This document shows, in pieces, positions 26,434-34,938 of a stretch of DNA of 45,325 bases. Each line of letters opens with the position of its first letter. Within the stretch, counting starts at the first letter, position 1. The stretch is from an uncultured bacterium (GTDB lineage: Bacteria; Cyanobacteriota; Vampirovibrionia; Gastranaerophilales; Gastranaerophilaceae). Below the pieces are notes generated by a model. It searched no databases. It saw only the letters and a list, made by a program, of their open reading frames with translations, and was not told the origin of the DNA. Where the stretch lies: positions 1 through 45,325 of the forward strand of contig CASELF010000007.1 in NCBI GenBank assembly GCA_949288725.1. Direction: 5' to 3'. Made by a program: the position numbers and the translations under genes.

Positions 26434-27849
26434 ATGCGAAAGATTATAGTGTTAATTTGTATGTTTATATTAACCTGTACAACAGCATTAGGAGCACAAG
26501 TTCCCAAACAAGTGCAGGACTTTATAAACAAGGATTTTCCGGAAACAAATTTTCGTTTTGATGGGGCAATACTATTACCTGACAAAACCATGTATTTGCC
26601 ATTATTTCCTGCAAAATCCGAAACAAGTGACACTTTGACAATCAAAAACAGTTATCCTGTCGGAACTACAATGAAACAAAAACCTGATATGATAATTTTT
26701 AATAACAATTTTGCCTTGTTAAAAGTAATCAATACAAACGGCAAAAAAACAGTAATAAATATGACCAACCCGCCTGATGAAATTACATCAGCCCTGTTAC
26801 CACAAGATATTTTACTACCCAAAGGACTGATGATTCCTGAAAACTTAAAGGGAATTATCGGTAATCTTGATGTTATGGTGACTCAAGAAACAGGTCTTAG
26901 AATAAATAATACAAGGAATAAGAAAAAAGCAGGTACAACACCTGTAGAACCCCTAAAAGGCAAGACATTCTACGTTTCAACAGGAGCAAATAAAAATATT
27001 CAAGTAATTCAATCCAATTCAAAAGTTCCTGAATATGCACTTGAACAAGAACACGTAATCAATGATTTAAAAGAATTTAATAATGAATTTTTACTTGTAA
27101 CATATTTTGACTATAAAACAATGAATATAATTTCATTAATGGATGAAAAAGTCATAAAACGAGTAAATTTTGAAACCCAACCGGAACAAATAATAATTGA
27201 TAAAAACAAAAAAATTGCCTATATAACATCAGGTCCAGCCTCCAGTATATATGTATTTAGCCTTGACACAATGACCTTAAAAAAGCAATTAAAAGTAAAC
27301 GGGTTATGTGAAAAATTCACACTTAGTGAAGACGGCTCCAAATTATTCTACGTTGATAGAAAGACCAACAACGTATGGGCAATAGAACTTGATAACAATT
27401 ACTTATTAAAAAATATCGGAAGTTTTCCAAATATATCTAAAATTGCATACGAAAACGGGAAAATATACATAATAAGCAGAACAAAAAACAGAATAGCAAT
27501 AGTTGATTATGATACAATCGGATTTATTGAAGAATTTGAAGTTTCAGCAAAACCTGTTGATATGTATGCTTATAATGATGATTTGTTTATCCTATGTGCT
27601 CAAGATAATATAGTAGAAGTTTTGAATACTAAAGATGATGTAATAACAGATAAACTATATCTAAACACAAACGCATTTGCAACCAATATAACACCTGTTG
27701 CAAACAGTAATCTTATAATGATTACCAATGCCCTATCAGGCTTGTATTCAGTAATTGATATGGATTTGAAAGAAGTAATAAAAACAAGTCCGATAGATGT
27801 ACCGGTTAGAACAATAGTTGTTACAAATAAGGTGAAAACAATAAAATAA
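26434..27849 (+). CDS. Secreted YVTN-type beta-propeller protein
   Basis: Read from the ATG at 26434 the protein has 471 residues with a clear signal peptide (MRKIIVLICMFILTCTTALGA then QVPKQ). The longer frame starting at 26332 overlaps dnaJ and is rejected. After an N-terminal domain (about 25-170), repeats of about 40 residues appear from about 190 on, with strands such as KIAYITSGPASSIYVFSLDT, KLFYVDRKTNNVWAIELD and KIYIISRTKNRIAIVDYD. These resemble YVTN/cytochrome cd1-like propeller blades. It is probably periplasmic; ligand unknown. The gene shares a transcript with grpE-dnaJ by spacing. Confidence 0.8.
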   Translation: MRKIIVLICMFILTCTTALGAQVPKQVQDFINKDFPETNFRFDGAILLPDKTMYLPLFPAKSETSDTLTIKNSYPVGTTMKQKPDMIIFNNNFALLKVINTNGKKTVINMTNPPDEITSALLPQDILLPKGLMIPENLKGIIGNLDVMVTQETGLRINNTRNKKKAGTTPVEPLKGKTFYVSTGANKNIQVIQSNSKVPEYALEQEHVINDLKEFNNEFLLVTYFDYKTMNIISLMDEKVIKRVNFETQPEQIIIDKNKKIAYITSGPASSIYVFSLDTMTLKKQLKVNGLCEKFTLSEDGSKLFYVDRKTNNVWAIELDNNYLLKNIGSFPNISKIAYENGKIYIISRTKNRIAIVDYDTIGFIEEFEVSAKPVDMYAYNDDLFILCAQDNIVEVLNTKDDVITDKLYLNTNAFATNITPVANSNLIMITNALSGLYSVIDMDLKEVIKTSPIDVPVRTIVVTNKVKTIK

Positions 27850-27853
27850 TAAT

Positions 27854-28423
27854 ATGATAGAAACATTTGACACTACAACACAAGAGATATTAAAAGAACT
27901 TGAAAAAACTCAAAAAGAATTTTGGAATATTTCAAGAACAACAGCAGAATTTTTGTACAATTTGATAGTAGATTCCAACTCACAAAGCGTTATAGAAGTG
28001 GGAACTTCAAACGGATATTCAGGAATATGGCTTGGAAAAGCCCTAAAAAAAACAGGCGGGAAATTAACTACAATTGAGTTTTATGATAAAAGACTTGATA
28101 TAGCCAAAGAAAATTTTAAAAAATGCCAAGTTGATGATATTATCACAACCCGAAAAGGTGATGCCGCAACAATATTAGAGTATCTTCCGGAAGATTTTGA
28201 AGTAGATTTTGCATTTATTGATGCAAATAAACGCCAATATATAGACTTTTTCCATTTAATTGCACCACATCTGAAAGTTGGCGGATATATTGCTTGTGAT
28301 AATGTTATTTCCCATGCAAATAAAGTTCAAACATTTATAGATGATATCAATGCAAATCCGGATTATGAAAATGTGGTTTTGCCGCTTCCTGCAGGGTTAT
28401 CACTTGCTAAAAAATTAAGATAA
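27854..28423 (+). CDS. SAM-dependent O-methyltransferase
   Basis: The 189-residue class I methyltransferase belongs to the O-methyltransferase family 3/Methyltransf_24 group. Motif I is IEVGTSNGYSGIWL, with the acidic end of strand 2 in TTIEFYDKRLDIA. DFAFIDANKRQYIDFF is the metal- or substrate-binding strand 4 region and KVGGYIACDNV is the post-motif strand 5. The ATG lies 4 nt after the propeller gene, so they are coupled. The substrate is unknown; family members methylate catechols and other small molecules or rRNA-related targets. Confidence 0.85.
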   Translation: MIETFDTTTQEILKELEKTQKEFWNISRTTAEFLYNLIVDSNSQSVIEVGTSNGYSGIWLGKALKKTGGKLTTIEFYDKRLDIAKENFKKCQVDDIITTRKGDAATILEYLPEDFEVDFAFIDANKRQYIDFFHLIAPHLKVGGYIACDNVISHANKVQTFIDDINANPDYENVVLPLPAGLSLAKKLR

Positions 28424-28447
28424 AATATCAAAGAAAGGTTGGTAAAA

Positions 28448-28762
28448 ATGAGTGAAGATTGTATTTTTTGCAAAATAATTAATGGAGATTTCGGAACAGA
28501 ATTTGTTTATGAAACCGAAAATACAGTTGTATTTAACGACATTAATCCCAAAGCACCAATTCACCTTTTGGTTTGTCCCAAAAAACATATTCCATCTTTG
28601 AATGAATTGGAAGATAAAAATTTAATGGCAGAACTTTTACAAACAGTAAAAGATGTTACTAAAAAAATAGGTTTAAAAGCATATAAAACACAAATTAATA
28701 CAGGAAAAGAAGCAGGACAAGAAGTTTTCCACCTTCATATCCACGTATTAGGAAATAAATAA
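28448..28762 (+). CDS. HIT-family nucleotide hydrolase/transferase
   Basis: The 104-residue protein has the Hint-type N-terminus CIFCKIINGD with a CxxC, then VFNDINPKAPIHLLVCPKKH and the C-terminal histidine triad H95-x-H97-x-H99 (VFHLHIHVLG). Such enzymes hydrolyse AMP-lysine or AMP-NH2-type phosphoramidates. I chose the ATG at 28448 with AAAGG 9 nt upstream instead of the in-frame TTG at 28439. It is the last gene of the run starting at grpE, followed by a hairpin terminator. Confidence 0.93.
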   Translation: MSEDCIFCKIINGDFGTEFVYETENTVVFNDINPKAPIHLLVCPKKHIPSLNELEDKNLMAELLQTVKDVTKKIGLKAYKTQINTGKEAGQEVFHLHIHVLGNK

Positions 28763-28781
28763 TTCAAAAATAACTAAAAAT

Positions 28782-28809
28782 TTGAAATGGTATTTTTATA
28801 TGATAAAAT
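28782..28809 (+). promoter_or_regulatory. Possible promoter before speE
   Basis: TTGAAA (28782-28787), a 16-nt spacer and TAAAAT (28804-28809) preceded by TGA. Transcription would start just at or inside the following hairpin, so that hairpin could also act as an attenuator in the speE leader. Confidence 0.4.
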
Positions 28810-28810
28810 C

Positions 28811-28842
28811 AAGTTACGTAATTATTTTACGTAACTTTTTTT
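28811..28842 (+). terminator. Intrinsic terminator after the HIT gene
   Basis: An 11-bp perfect stem (AAGTTACGTAA and its complement) with the loop TTATT, followed by a run of T residues. Confidence 0.85.
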
Positions 28843-28875
28843 AAATACACTACAATTAAGAAAGGGAAGCACTCA

Positions 28876-29727
28876 ATGAAAAACGGAATAGAAAATGGCT
28901 ACTATCACGAAATAACACCGGGAGGATACGGAATTGCAATAAAAGCAGGAAAAGTTCTATTTTCAGAACAATCACCATTCCAAAAGGTAGAAGTTTTTGA
29001 AACAGATTCAAAATTAGGCAGAGTCCTAACTCTGGATGATTTGATGATGACAACAGAAGGTGATGAATACCATTACCACGAAATGATAGCACATATTCCG
29101 ATGATGCAGCACCCAAATCCTAAAACAGTCCTTGTAATTGGCGGCGGAGATGGCGGAACAATCAGAGAAGTTATGAAACATAAAACCGTAGAAAAAGCGG
29201 TTCTATGCGAAATTGACGGAATGGTTATTGAAGCCTGCAAAAAATATCTGCCAACAATTTCTTGCGAATTGGATAACCCAAAAGTAGAAATCTTAGTCCA
29301 AGATGCAATAGAATATATAAAAGATAAAAAAGATATGTTTGATATTATTCTAATTGACTCAACAGATCCTATGGGTCCTGGAGAAGGTTTATTTACAGAA
29401 GAATTCTATACAAACGTTAAAAATTCAATGAAAAAAGGCGGTATAATGGTTGCTCAATCAGAATCACCATTTACCAATAAAGAAGAAATTAAAAAGATGT
29501 ATAACTTGTTGAAAAAAGTATTTCCAAATGTTGCAACATACACATCCAATATTCCAACCTATCCTGGCGGATATTGGGCTTGGGCATTTTGTTCTGTAGA
29601 TGTAAAACCGTTAGAATATTACAACGATGAACGTGCCTCAGAAATTATTCCAACCTGCAAAATCTATAATAAAGAATATCATAATGCACGTTTTGCACTG
29701 CCAAATTACTTAAAAGAACTATTATAA
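28876..29727 (+). CDS. speE: Spermidine synthase (polyamine aminopropyltransferase)
   Basis: SpeE transfers an aminopropyl group from decarboxylated SAM to putrescine. The 283-residue product has the N-terminal beta domain (YHEITPGGYGIAIKAG, FQKVEVFETD, GRVLTLDD) and GDEYHYHEM. The decarboxylated SAM site is GGGDGG at 89-94. D161-S-T-D164 (LIDSTDPMGPGEGLF) is the catalytic loop, and YPGGYWAWAFCS is typical of the C-terminal half. GAAAGGGAAG precedes the ATG. It is monocistronic between two terminators or promoters. speD and speA are not in the window. Confidence 0.96.
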   Translation: MKNGIENGYYHEITPGGYGIAIKAGKVLFSEQSPFQKVEVFETDSKLGRVLTLDDLMMTTEGDEYHYHEMIAHIPMMQHPNPKTVLVIGGGDGGTIREVMKHKTVEKAVLCEIDGMVIEACKKYLPTISCELDNPKVEILVQDAIEYIKDKKDMFDIILIDSTDPMGPGEGLFTEEFYTNVKNSMKKGGIMVAQSESPFTNKEEIKKMYNLLKKVFPNVATYTSNIPTYPGGYWAWAFCSVDVKPLEYYNDERASEIIPTCKIYNKEYHNARFALPNYLKELL

Positions 29728-29742
29728 ATTATAGATTGACCC

Positions 29743-29771
29743 TTGATTTTTGGTAAAAAATATACTATAAT
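29743..29771 (+). promoter_or_regulatory. Promoter of the 65-residue gene
   Basis: TTGATT (29743-29748), a 17-nt spacer and TATAAT (29766-29771), about 35 nt before the ATG. Confidence 0.7.
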
Positions 29772-29806
29772 AGCATACTGTAACCAGTATTTAAGGGGTG
29801 AAATTT

Positions 29807-30004
29807 ATGGCAGAAAAAATTACTATTCGTTCAGACAGAGACACAGATTACAAATTCATGTACAAAGGTGAAGAAGTAGTTCTTGGTGCAGGCAAAATTA
29901 TTGGTATTGCAGACGGATTAGAACATGTTGTACTTCCTACTTGTGCAATGAAAATTATGAATAATTTAATAGTAATTAAAGATGACGTTAAAAAAGATAA
30001 ATAA
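29807..30004 (+). CDS. Unknown small beta-rich protein (65 residues)
   Basis: The start at 29807 has AAGGGG 8 nt upstream; the in-frame GTG at 29798 overlaps that site and is rejected. The product (ITIRSDRDTDYKFMYKGEE, then LGAGKIIGIADGLEHVVLP) is predicted by eye to be mostly beta strands, with one Cys and no membrane segment. I do not recognise a family. It has its own near-consensus promoter and a strong terminator, so it is probably well expressed on its own. Confidence 0.72.
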   Translation: MAEKITIRSDRDTDYKFMYKGEEVVLGAGKIIGIADGLEHVVLPTCAMKIMNNLIVIKDDVKKDK

Positions 30005-30027
30005 AAACATAATAAAAGCATATTTTG

Positions 30028-30056
30028 AAGACCGATATTTTTATCGGTCTTTTATT
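30028..30056 (+). terminator. Intrinsic terminator
   Basis: A 10-bp perfect stem AAGACCGATA/TATCGGTCTT with a TTTT loop followed by TTATTT, ending the 65-residue gene. Confidence 0.88.
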
Positions 30057-30065
30057 TATTAATTC

Positions 30066-30094
30066 TTGTCAATATTTACCTCTAAAAGTATAAT
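30066..30094 (+). promoter_or_regulatory. Promoter of the small HTH gene
   Basis: TTGTCA (30066-30071), a 17-nt spacer and TATAAT (30089-30094), close to consensus. The left half-site of the inverted repeat described next lies in the spacer. Confidence 0.75.
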
Positions 30095-30113
30095 AATTGC
30101 AAAACGAGGTAAA
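30075..30113. promoter_or_regulatory. Probable autoregulatory operator
   Basis: TTTACCTC (30075-30082) and GAGGTAAA (30106-30113) are perfect 8-bp inverted half-sites, centres 31 bp apart, about three helical turns. The left one lies in the promoter spacer, while the right one contains the Shine-Dalgarno. Because the left arm is upstream of the transcription start, an RNA hairpin is unlikely and a DNA operator bound by the HTH protein is favoured. Confidence 0.5.
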
Positions 30114-30115
30114 AT

Positions 30116-30319
30116 ATGGGAATACGTGAAGATATAAAAATGTTATTAGCCAAAAAATCAATAACAATGACCGAAGTAGCAAAGAGATTATCGACAAAAG
30201 AAAATATTGTAACAGTGCAAAGTTTATCTAAGAAATTATCGAAAGGAACTATTCGTTTTGAAGAAGTTCGAGCGATTTTAGATATAATTGGATTTTCAAT
30301 AGAATACAAAGAAAAATAA
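30116..30319 (+). CDS. Small XRE-like HTH protein
   Basis: The 67-residue protein is a single helix-turn-helix domain: IREDIKMLLAKKSITMTEVAKRL, then the recognition part TVQSLSKKLSKGTIRFEEVRAILDIIGF. It resembles compact Cro/CI-type regulators found in Firmicutes and phages. GAGGT stands 6 nt before the ATG. The gene has its own promoter and terminator. It could control itself through the flanking inverted repeat. No partner toxin gene is adjacent, so an antitoxin role is not supported. Confidence 0.82.
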   Translation: MGIREDIKMLLAKKSITMTEVAKRLSTKENIVTVQSLSKKLSKGTIRFEEVRAILDIIGFSIEYKEK

Positions 30320-30328
30320 TAATAGCGA

Positions 30329-30361
30329 AAAAAAGAGAAAATATATAATTTTCTCTTTTTT
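30329..30361. terminator. Bidirectional terminator between HTH gene and rpoD
   Basis: A 14-bp stem (AAAAAAGAGAAAAT and its complement) with a 5-nt loop has A-runs on one side and T-runs on the other, so it can end transcripts from both convergent genes. Confidence 0.82.
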
Positions 30362-30372
30362 AAAATTTAAAT

Positions 30373-31392
30373 TTAACTACCGAAATAATTCATCAAACCA
30401 TCATGGAGTTTTTCATTTTTACAGAGTTTTTTCAATTTAGCAATCGCGCGATTTTCGATTTGACGAATTCTTTCTCTTGAAACTCCATATTGAGAACCTA
30501 TTTCATCGAGAGTTTTCTTCATGCCGTTATTATCAAGCCCATAGCGAAGAATAAGTACATCTCTTTCTTTTTGGCTCAATTGATTAAGAATTTGTCTTAT
30601 ATCCTGCAGTAAATTATCATGAGTAACTTTGCCATCAGGAGTAATAGTTGATTTATCGACAATAAAATCTGCAATTTTTGATGCATCTTCATCATTTGAT
30701 GCAGGGGTATCCATACTAACAGTTGATTGAGCGGATTTGATAATCGCAGTAAGTTTAGACACTGGCAAACCTAATCGATATGCAATTTCTTGTTTAGTTG
30801 GAGTATGCCCCAATTCTGTTGTCAAATCAATGGTTGCACGTCTTATTTTGCCTATTGAATCAATCATGTGAATAGGCAATCTTATAATTCTTGCTTTGTC
30901 AGCAATTGCTCTTGTTATAGACTGTTGAATCCACCAAGTTGCATAGGTCGAAAATTTATAACCTTTTTTATAATCAAAACGACCTGCGGCTTTAATAAGT
31001 CCGACATTACCTTCTTGGATTAAATCAAGAAAAGATAATCCGCGTCCGATGTATTTTTTAGCAATACTAACAACAAGTCTTAAATTTGCATTTACCAAAA
31101 CATTTTTAGCAAATTCATCATGATTTTCTTGAATCTTTTTAGCAAGGTCCAATTCTTCTTCTGTTGTTAGCAAAGGAATTTTACCTATTTGTCTAAGATA
31201 TATTTTAACACTATCATCAGAACTTACGGAAACTATATTTTCTTGGACGCTGGGAACTTCTACTGATTTCAGTACATCCTCACCATCTTCTGCTTCTTGC
31301 TCTGTTTCTAGTTCTTGAAGTTTTTTAAAATCCACATGCTCATCAGATATATCATCTGTAAGTATTCCAAATGATTCAAATTCTTCTTTCAC
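30373..31392 (-). CDS. rpoD: RNA polymerase primary sigma factor (RpoD/SigA-like)
   Basis: The 339-residue sigma70 protein recognises -35/-10 promoters, consistent with the many TTGnnn/TATAAT pairs in this window. An acidic N-terminus (1-50) is followed by region 1.2 ([22 protein letters not shown]), region 2 ([22 protein letters not shown], with the -10-reading helix), region 3 and region 4.2 ([29 protein letters not shown]). It is short compared with 600-residue RpoD proteins, lacking the large non-conserved insert. Group 1 and group 2 cannot be told apart without a tree. The start codon is GTG, with AGGAG 7 nt upstream. Confidence 0.92.
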   Translation of the reverse strand: MKEEFESFGILTDDISDEHVDFKKLQELETEQEAEDGEDVLKSVEVPSVQENIVSVSSDDSVKIYLRQIGKIPLLTTEEELDLAKKIQENHDEFAKNVLVNANLRLVVSIAKKYIGRGLSFLDLIQEGNVGLIKAAGRFDYKKGYKFSTYATWWIQQSITRAIADKARIIRLPIHMIDSIGKIRRATIDLTTELGHTPTKQEIAYRLGLPVSKLTAIIKSAQSTVSMDTPASNDEDASKIADFIVDKSTITPDGKVTHDNLLQDIRQILNQLSQKERDVLILRYGLDNNGMKKTLDEIGSQYGVSRERIRQIENRAIAKLKKLCKNEKLHDGLMNYFGS

Positions 31393-31459
31393 AAAACACT
31401 CCTATCATATTATCATCTATGATATTACCAAACAATATTCATTTGCTCATCTAATTACA

Positions 31460-32209
31460 TTATTTATTGTTTTTCAATTTTTGTCTTAATGTTTCAAAGA
31501 TGATTGCACTAAGAGCATTAGAAACATTCAGAGAATTAAAACTGTTTTGCATCGGAATTTTGACAATAAAATCAGAAGCCTTTAGCAATGATTTTGAAAC
31601 TCCTGCATGTTCTGCCCCCATGATGATTGCAAAGTTCATATCATTATATTTAACATCATAATAATTATCTTTTGCACTTGCATCTGTTGCAATTATCCAC
31701 CAGTTGTTATCCTTTAACTTTTGGACTGCGTTAACAAGGCTATTTACTTTTATTATTGGAATATAATTTATAGCACCGGCACTAATTTTTTCAACAGTTG
31801 AATTAACCTGAACATTACGTCTGGAAGGGATTATAATTCCATCAACACCCGCACAAACACATGTTCTTATTATTGCTCCCAAATTATGAGAATCTTCTAC
31901 CCCGTCAAGAATTACCAGTGATGAATTAACATAATTTTTATTTTCTAAAAACTCATCCAAATCCATATATTTTATAGGAGAAATCTGAGCGATTACCCCT
32001 TGGTGGTTAAATTCGGCATAAGGTTGAAATTTTTCCTTCGCTACAAATTGAAAAATTATCCCGCGTTCTTGAGCAAGTTCTTTAATTTTGCTAATCTTTG
32101 TATCTGTATGAATATTTTTGGAAATAAGAATTTTATTTATTTCTCTATTATTGGCAACAAGCGCCTCAATAATAGAATTTTTTCCATAAATAATATCAGG
32201 TGTTTCCAT
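31460..32209 (-). CDS. rlmB: TrmH/SpoU-family rRNA 2'-O-methyltransferase (RlmB-like)
   Basis: The 249-residue protein joins a substrate-binding N-terminal domain (IYGKNSIIEALVANNREINKIL) to a SPOUT knotted methyltransferase domain. Motif 1 is NLGAIIRTCVCAGVDGIIIP, motif 2 MGAEHAGVS and motif 3 IPMQNSFNSLNVSNALSAII. It is likely to methylate a ribose in 23S rRNA (RlmB type), although other TrmH members modify tRNA. I chose ATG at 32209 because it follows the nadA stop by one base with GGAGG 12 nt upstream; the frame extends to 32239 inside nadA without a good start signal. Confidence 0.88.
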   Translation of the reverse strand: METPDIIYGKNSIIEALVANNREINKILISKNIHTDTKISKIKELAQERGIIFQFVAKEKFQPYAEFNHQGVIAQISPIKYMDLDEFLENKNYVNSSLVILDGVEDSHNLGAIIRTCVCAGVDGIIIPSRRNVQVNSTVEKISAGAINYIPIIKVNSLVNAVQKLKDNNWWIIATDASAKDNYYDVKYNDMNFAIIMGAEHAGVSKSLLKASDFIVKIPMQNSFNSLNVSNALSAIIFETLRQKLKNNK

Positions 32210-32210
32210 A

Positions 32211-33119
32211 TTATTTTGAAACCTCCAACATTCTATCAATACATTTTACTGCTTTTTGAGCAATTTCTTCATCAACTGTGATTTCATTTGTTTCATTTTC
32301 CAAAACATTATAAATATCTTCTAAAGAAGTCATTTTCATATTAGGACAGATAAGATTTTCTTTAATAGGAATAAAAATTTTATCCGGATAATCACGTTTT
32401 AATCTATCAGTAACCCCTTGCTCTGTGGCAATAACAAATTCTTTATTTTTACTGTTTTTAACAAAATTCATAATTCCTGTTGTGCTGCCAACATAATCAG
32501 CCATATCACTAACTGTTGTATGACATTCAGGATGAGCCAACACAAGCGCATTTGGATATTTCTTTCTAACATTTTCAATATCTTCTGCATTTATCATTGC
32601 ATGAGTCGGGCAATACCCAGGATAAGTAATAACTTCAACATTACCTAATTGTTTTTCAACCCATTTACCTAAATAAGTATCCGGAAGAAATAAAATCTTA
32701 TCAGCATTCATGCTTTTAACAATTTTCACAGCATTAGAACTTGTACAACACATATCACATTCTGATTTAACTTCAGCAGTAGAATTTACATAACAAACAG
32801 TCGGAATATTAGGATACTTGGCTTTAAACTCCATTAACTGCTTATATGTAATCATATCAGCCATATCACATCCGGCATGAATTTGAGGTAAGAAAACTTT
32901 TTTATCAGGTGAAAGTATTTTAGCAGTTTGAGCCATAAAAAAAACACCTGCAAAAACAATAATATCAGCATCAGTTTTAGCCGCTTGTTGACTTAACGCT
33001 AATGAATCACCCACAAAATCCGCAACCAAATCAATTTCAACCGGTTGATAACAATGTGCCAGTATTATAGCGTTTTTTGCTTTTTTCAATTTGTTAATAC
33101 TCTCGACTAGTTTATGCAT
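32211..33119 (-). CDS. nadA: Quinolinate synthase
   Basis: NadA condenses iminoaspartate with dihydroxyacetone phosphate to quinolinate for NAD synthesis, using an oxygen-sensitive [4Fe-4S] cluster. The 302-residue product has the three cluster Cys at C84 (HAGCDMADM), C170 (PGYCPTH) and C258 (ICPNMKMT), matching the spacing in well-studied NadA proteins. The motifs AHCYQPVEID and HPECHTTVSDMADYVGSTTG are also diagnostic. GGAGG lies 11 nt before the ATG. nadB and nadC are not in the window. It is co-directional with the rRNA methyltransferase gene. Confidence 0.96.
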   Translation of the reverse strand: MHKLVESINKLKKAKNAIILAHCYQPVEIDLVADFVGDSLALSQQAAKTDADIIVFAGVFFMAQTAKILSPDKKVFLPQIHAGCDMADMITYKQLMEFKAKYPNIPTVCYVNSTAEVKSECDMCCTSSNAVKIVKSMNADKILFLPDTYLGKWVEKQLGNVEVITYPGYCPTHAMINAEDIENVRKKYPNALVLAHPECHTTVSDMADYVGSTTGIMNFVKNSKNKEFVIATEQGVTDRLKRDYPDKIFIPIKENLICPNMKMTSLEDIYNVLENETNEITVDEEIAQKAVKCIDRMLEVSK

Positions 33120-33163
33120 ATTATATGCTTATCCTCCATTTAGTGTAAATTTATGTTAACTTT

Positions 33164-33191
33164 TTTTCATTTATAGAAAGTATTGTATAAT
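33164..33191 (+). promoter_or_regulatory. Promoter of the pilMN-pilO unit
   Basis: TTTTCA (33164-33169), a 16-nt spacer and TATAAT (33186-33191); the leader is about 30 nt. Confidence 0.5.
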
Positions 33192-33227
33192 AAAAAAAGA
33201 TAATAGTAAAAAATTGAAAAGGTAGAT

Positions 33228-34883
33228 ATGTCATTAAACAGTTTATTAGGAATTGGCGGGGGAAGAAAAGATATTTATGTATCAGTATCACCTGCGTGCG
33301 GATTGGAAATCTTAGAAATAGATAATTCAGGAGCAATAAGAACATATGCACAAGCTCCATTAGAATATAATGATGCGCAAAGAGAAATTGCAAACTATGA
33401 TACATTTAAAAACACTTTAATGGAATTATTTCAAAGCAGAAATATTGACCCGACAAAAGTTAATGTTCACTTGAATTTGCCAACAGTATGGTTTGGTTTA
33501 AAAGAAGGTATTCAATTACTTTTAGATGATAATGCAATTACTAATATTGTTATCGGTGAATTAGAACAATCATATATTTTCAAAAGAAAAAATCCTGTAC
33601 CATATTGGTTTGATGCACAAGTTTCTACTAATTCAGATTCAAGAAGCGTATTTTATACCGCAGTTCAAGAAGAAGTTATTGAACAAATTAAAGGTATATT
33701 AGCCGAAATGGGTGCAGTATTAGTAAGTGTAGGATGTTCAATCTTTGCAGATTTGAAAGGTTTATACGTAACAGCACTTGCTAAAGAGCAAATGGAAAAT
33801 GATGGACATTCATGGTCATTAATGGTTGTAAATAACAGTGGTTATCAACTATTAAGTTTACAAGGCAAAAGACTTCTAGAATATTATGAAGAGCCAATGC
33901 CATTAAAATCATTTGAAGGAGAAGAAGCATATACTGAAATAGAAAACTCTGTTCAAATTGCCCTAATGAGTTCTCCATCAAGTTCACTTGTAATCATATC
34001 TGAATCAAATTTAGTTTCAGCAGAATTGTTGAAAGAGCGTTTACAATTTAGCGGTCAAACAATAGCGGTAGAGGATAACCAATATCGTAAAGAACCTTTG
34101 GCTAATTTCGGATTGAATGTACTACCGGATGATCAAGTAAAAGTATCATTAAGTGCATATGGTTCAGCGGCACCATCAGGTTTGATTAATAATGATGTAA
34201 ACTTTTTAGGAGCAGCAGAAAGACCTGAAGAAGTTGCAACATTTATGGGAATGACTCCGCAAGTGGCAACAGTAATATCATTTATTATTTTGGCAGTTGT
34301 TGCGGGTTTATTATACTTTGCATCTTCATCAACAGAAAAGATGGTAGGAAATCTTCAAACAAAAGCAACAGAAATTGACACACAAATAACAGCAGTTCAA
34401 GCAGAAACAGAACAGTTAGAAGGTGCTCAAGAAGGAAAAGTCGTTTTTGATTCTGTTGAAGAAATCGCAAAAACATTGAAAAATAACAGAATTAAGATTA
34501 TGGCATACGCTGCTTTAGGAGAATCTATACCAAAAGATTTATATTTAACATACTTTATAACAGGTGATGATGGTCTTATTGCAATAAAAGGCTGTGCTGA
34601 TTCTGTTGAAGATGTTTACGTATTTTTCAAAAATCTAAAAGATTCTCTGGTTAGTTCAAATTTGAGAGTAAGCAATTTGGGATTAAGATCCGGTTCATTG
34701 GATAAAGTTGTAAATGATACAGTTTCACCATTTGACAGTGCTCCATACATATTTGAAATTACTAACATGAGTGATGCTCAATTACAAACATACATAAACA
34801 AATTAGCACCTGCAGAGGATAAAGAAAATACAGGAGAAAATGCAGAGCAGCAACAAACAAATACAACAAACGCTTCAGAATAA
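33228..34883 (+). CDS. PilM-PilN fusion, GspL-like pilus platform protein
   Basis: The 551-residue protein joins an N-terminal actin-like PilM-type domain (about 1-330; KDIYVSVSPACGLEILEID, then the second lobe with SLMVVNNSGYQLLSLQGK) to one membrane segment at about 346-366 (VISFIILAVVAGLLYF). A PilN-like periplasmic region of about 180 residues follows, with a coiled coil (KMVGNLQTKATEIDTQITAV). In type IV pilus systems PilM and PilN are usually separate, while GspL of type II secretion has this fused layout. It is followed 55 nt downstream by a PilO-like gene. The C-terminal tail is Gln/Asn/Glu-rich. AAAAGG lies 5 nt before the ATG. Confidence 0.8.
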   Translation: MSLNSLLGIGGGRKDIYVSVSPACGLEILEIDNSGAIRTYAQAPLEYNDAQREIANYDTFKNTLMELFQSRNIDPTKVNVHLNLPTVWFGLKEGIQLLLDDNAITNIVIGELEQSYIFKRKNPVPYWFDAQVSTNSDSRSVFYTAVQEEVIEQIKGILAEMGAVLVSVGCSIFADLKGLYVTALAKEQMENDGHSWSLMVVNNSGYQLLSLQGKRLLEYYEEPMPLKSFEGEEAYTEIENSVQIALMSSPSSSLVIISESNLVSAELLKERLQFSGQTIAVEDNQYRKEPLANFGLNVLPDDQVKVSLSAYGSAAPSGLINNDVNFLGAAERPEEVATFMGMTPQVATVISFIILAVVAGLLYFASSSTEKMVGNLQTKATEIDTQITAVQAETEQLEGAQEGKVVFDSVEEIAKTLKNNRIKIMAYAALGESIPKDLYLTYFITGDDGLIAIKGCADSVEDVYVFFKNLKDSLVSSNLRVSNLGLRSGSLDKVVNDTVSPFDSAPYIFEITNMSDAQLQTYINKLAPAEDKENTGENAEQQQTNTTNASE

Positions 34884-34938
34884 AAAGAGGCAAATATAAA
34901 ATAACTAATATTAAAGTGTAAATATTAAAGGATATAAT

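Noticed and set aside
30116..30319. Antitoxin of a toxin-antitoxin pair
   Set aside because: No toxin gene is adjacent; the gene sits between two terminators on its own.
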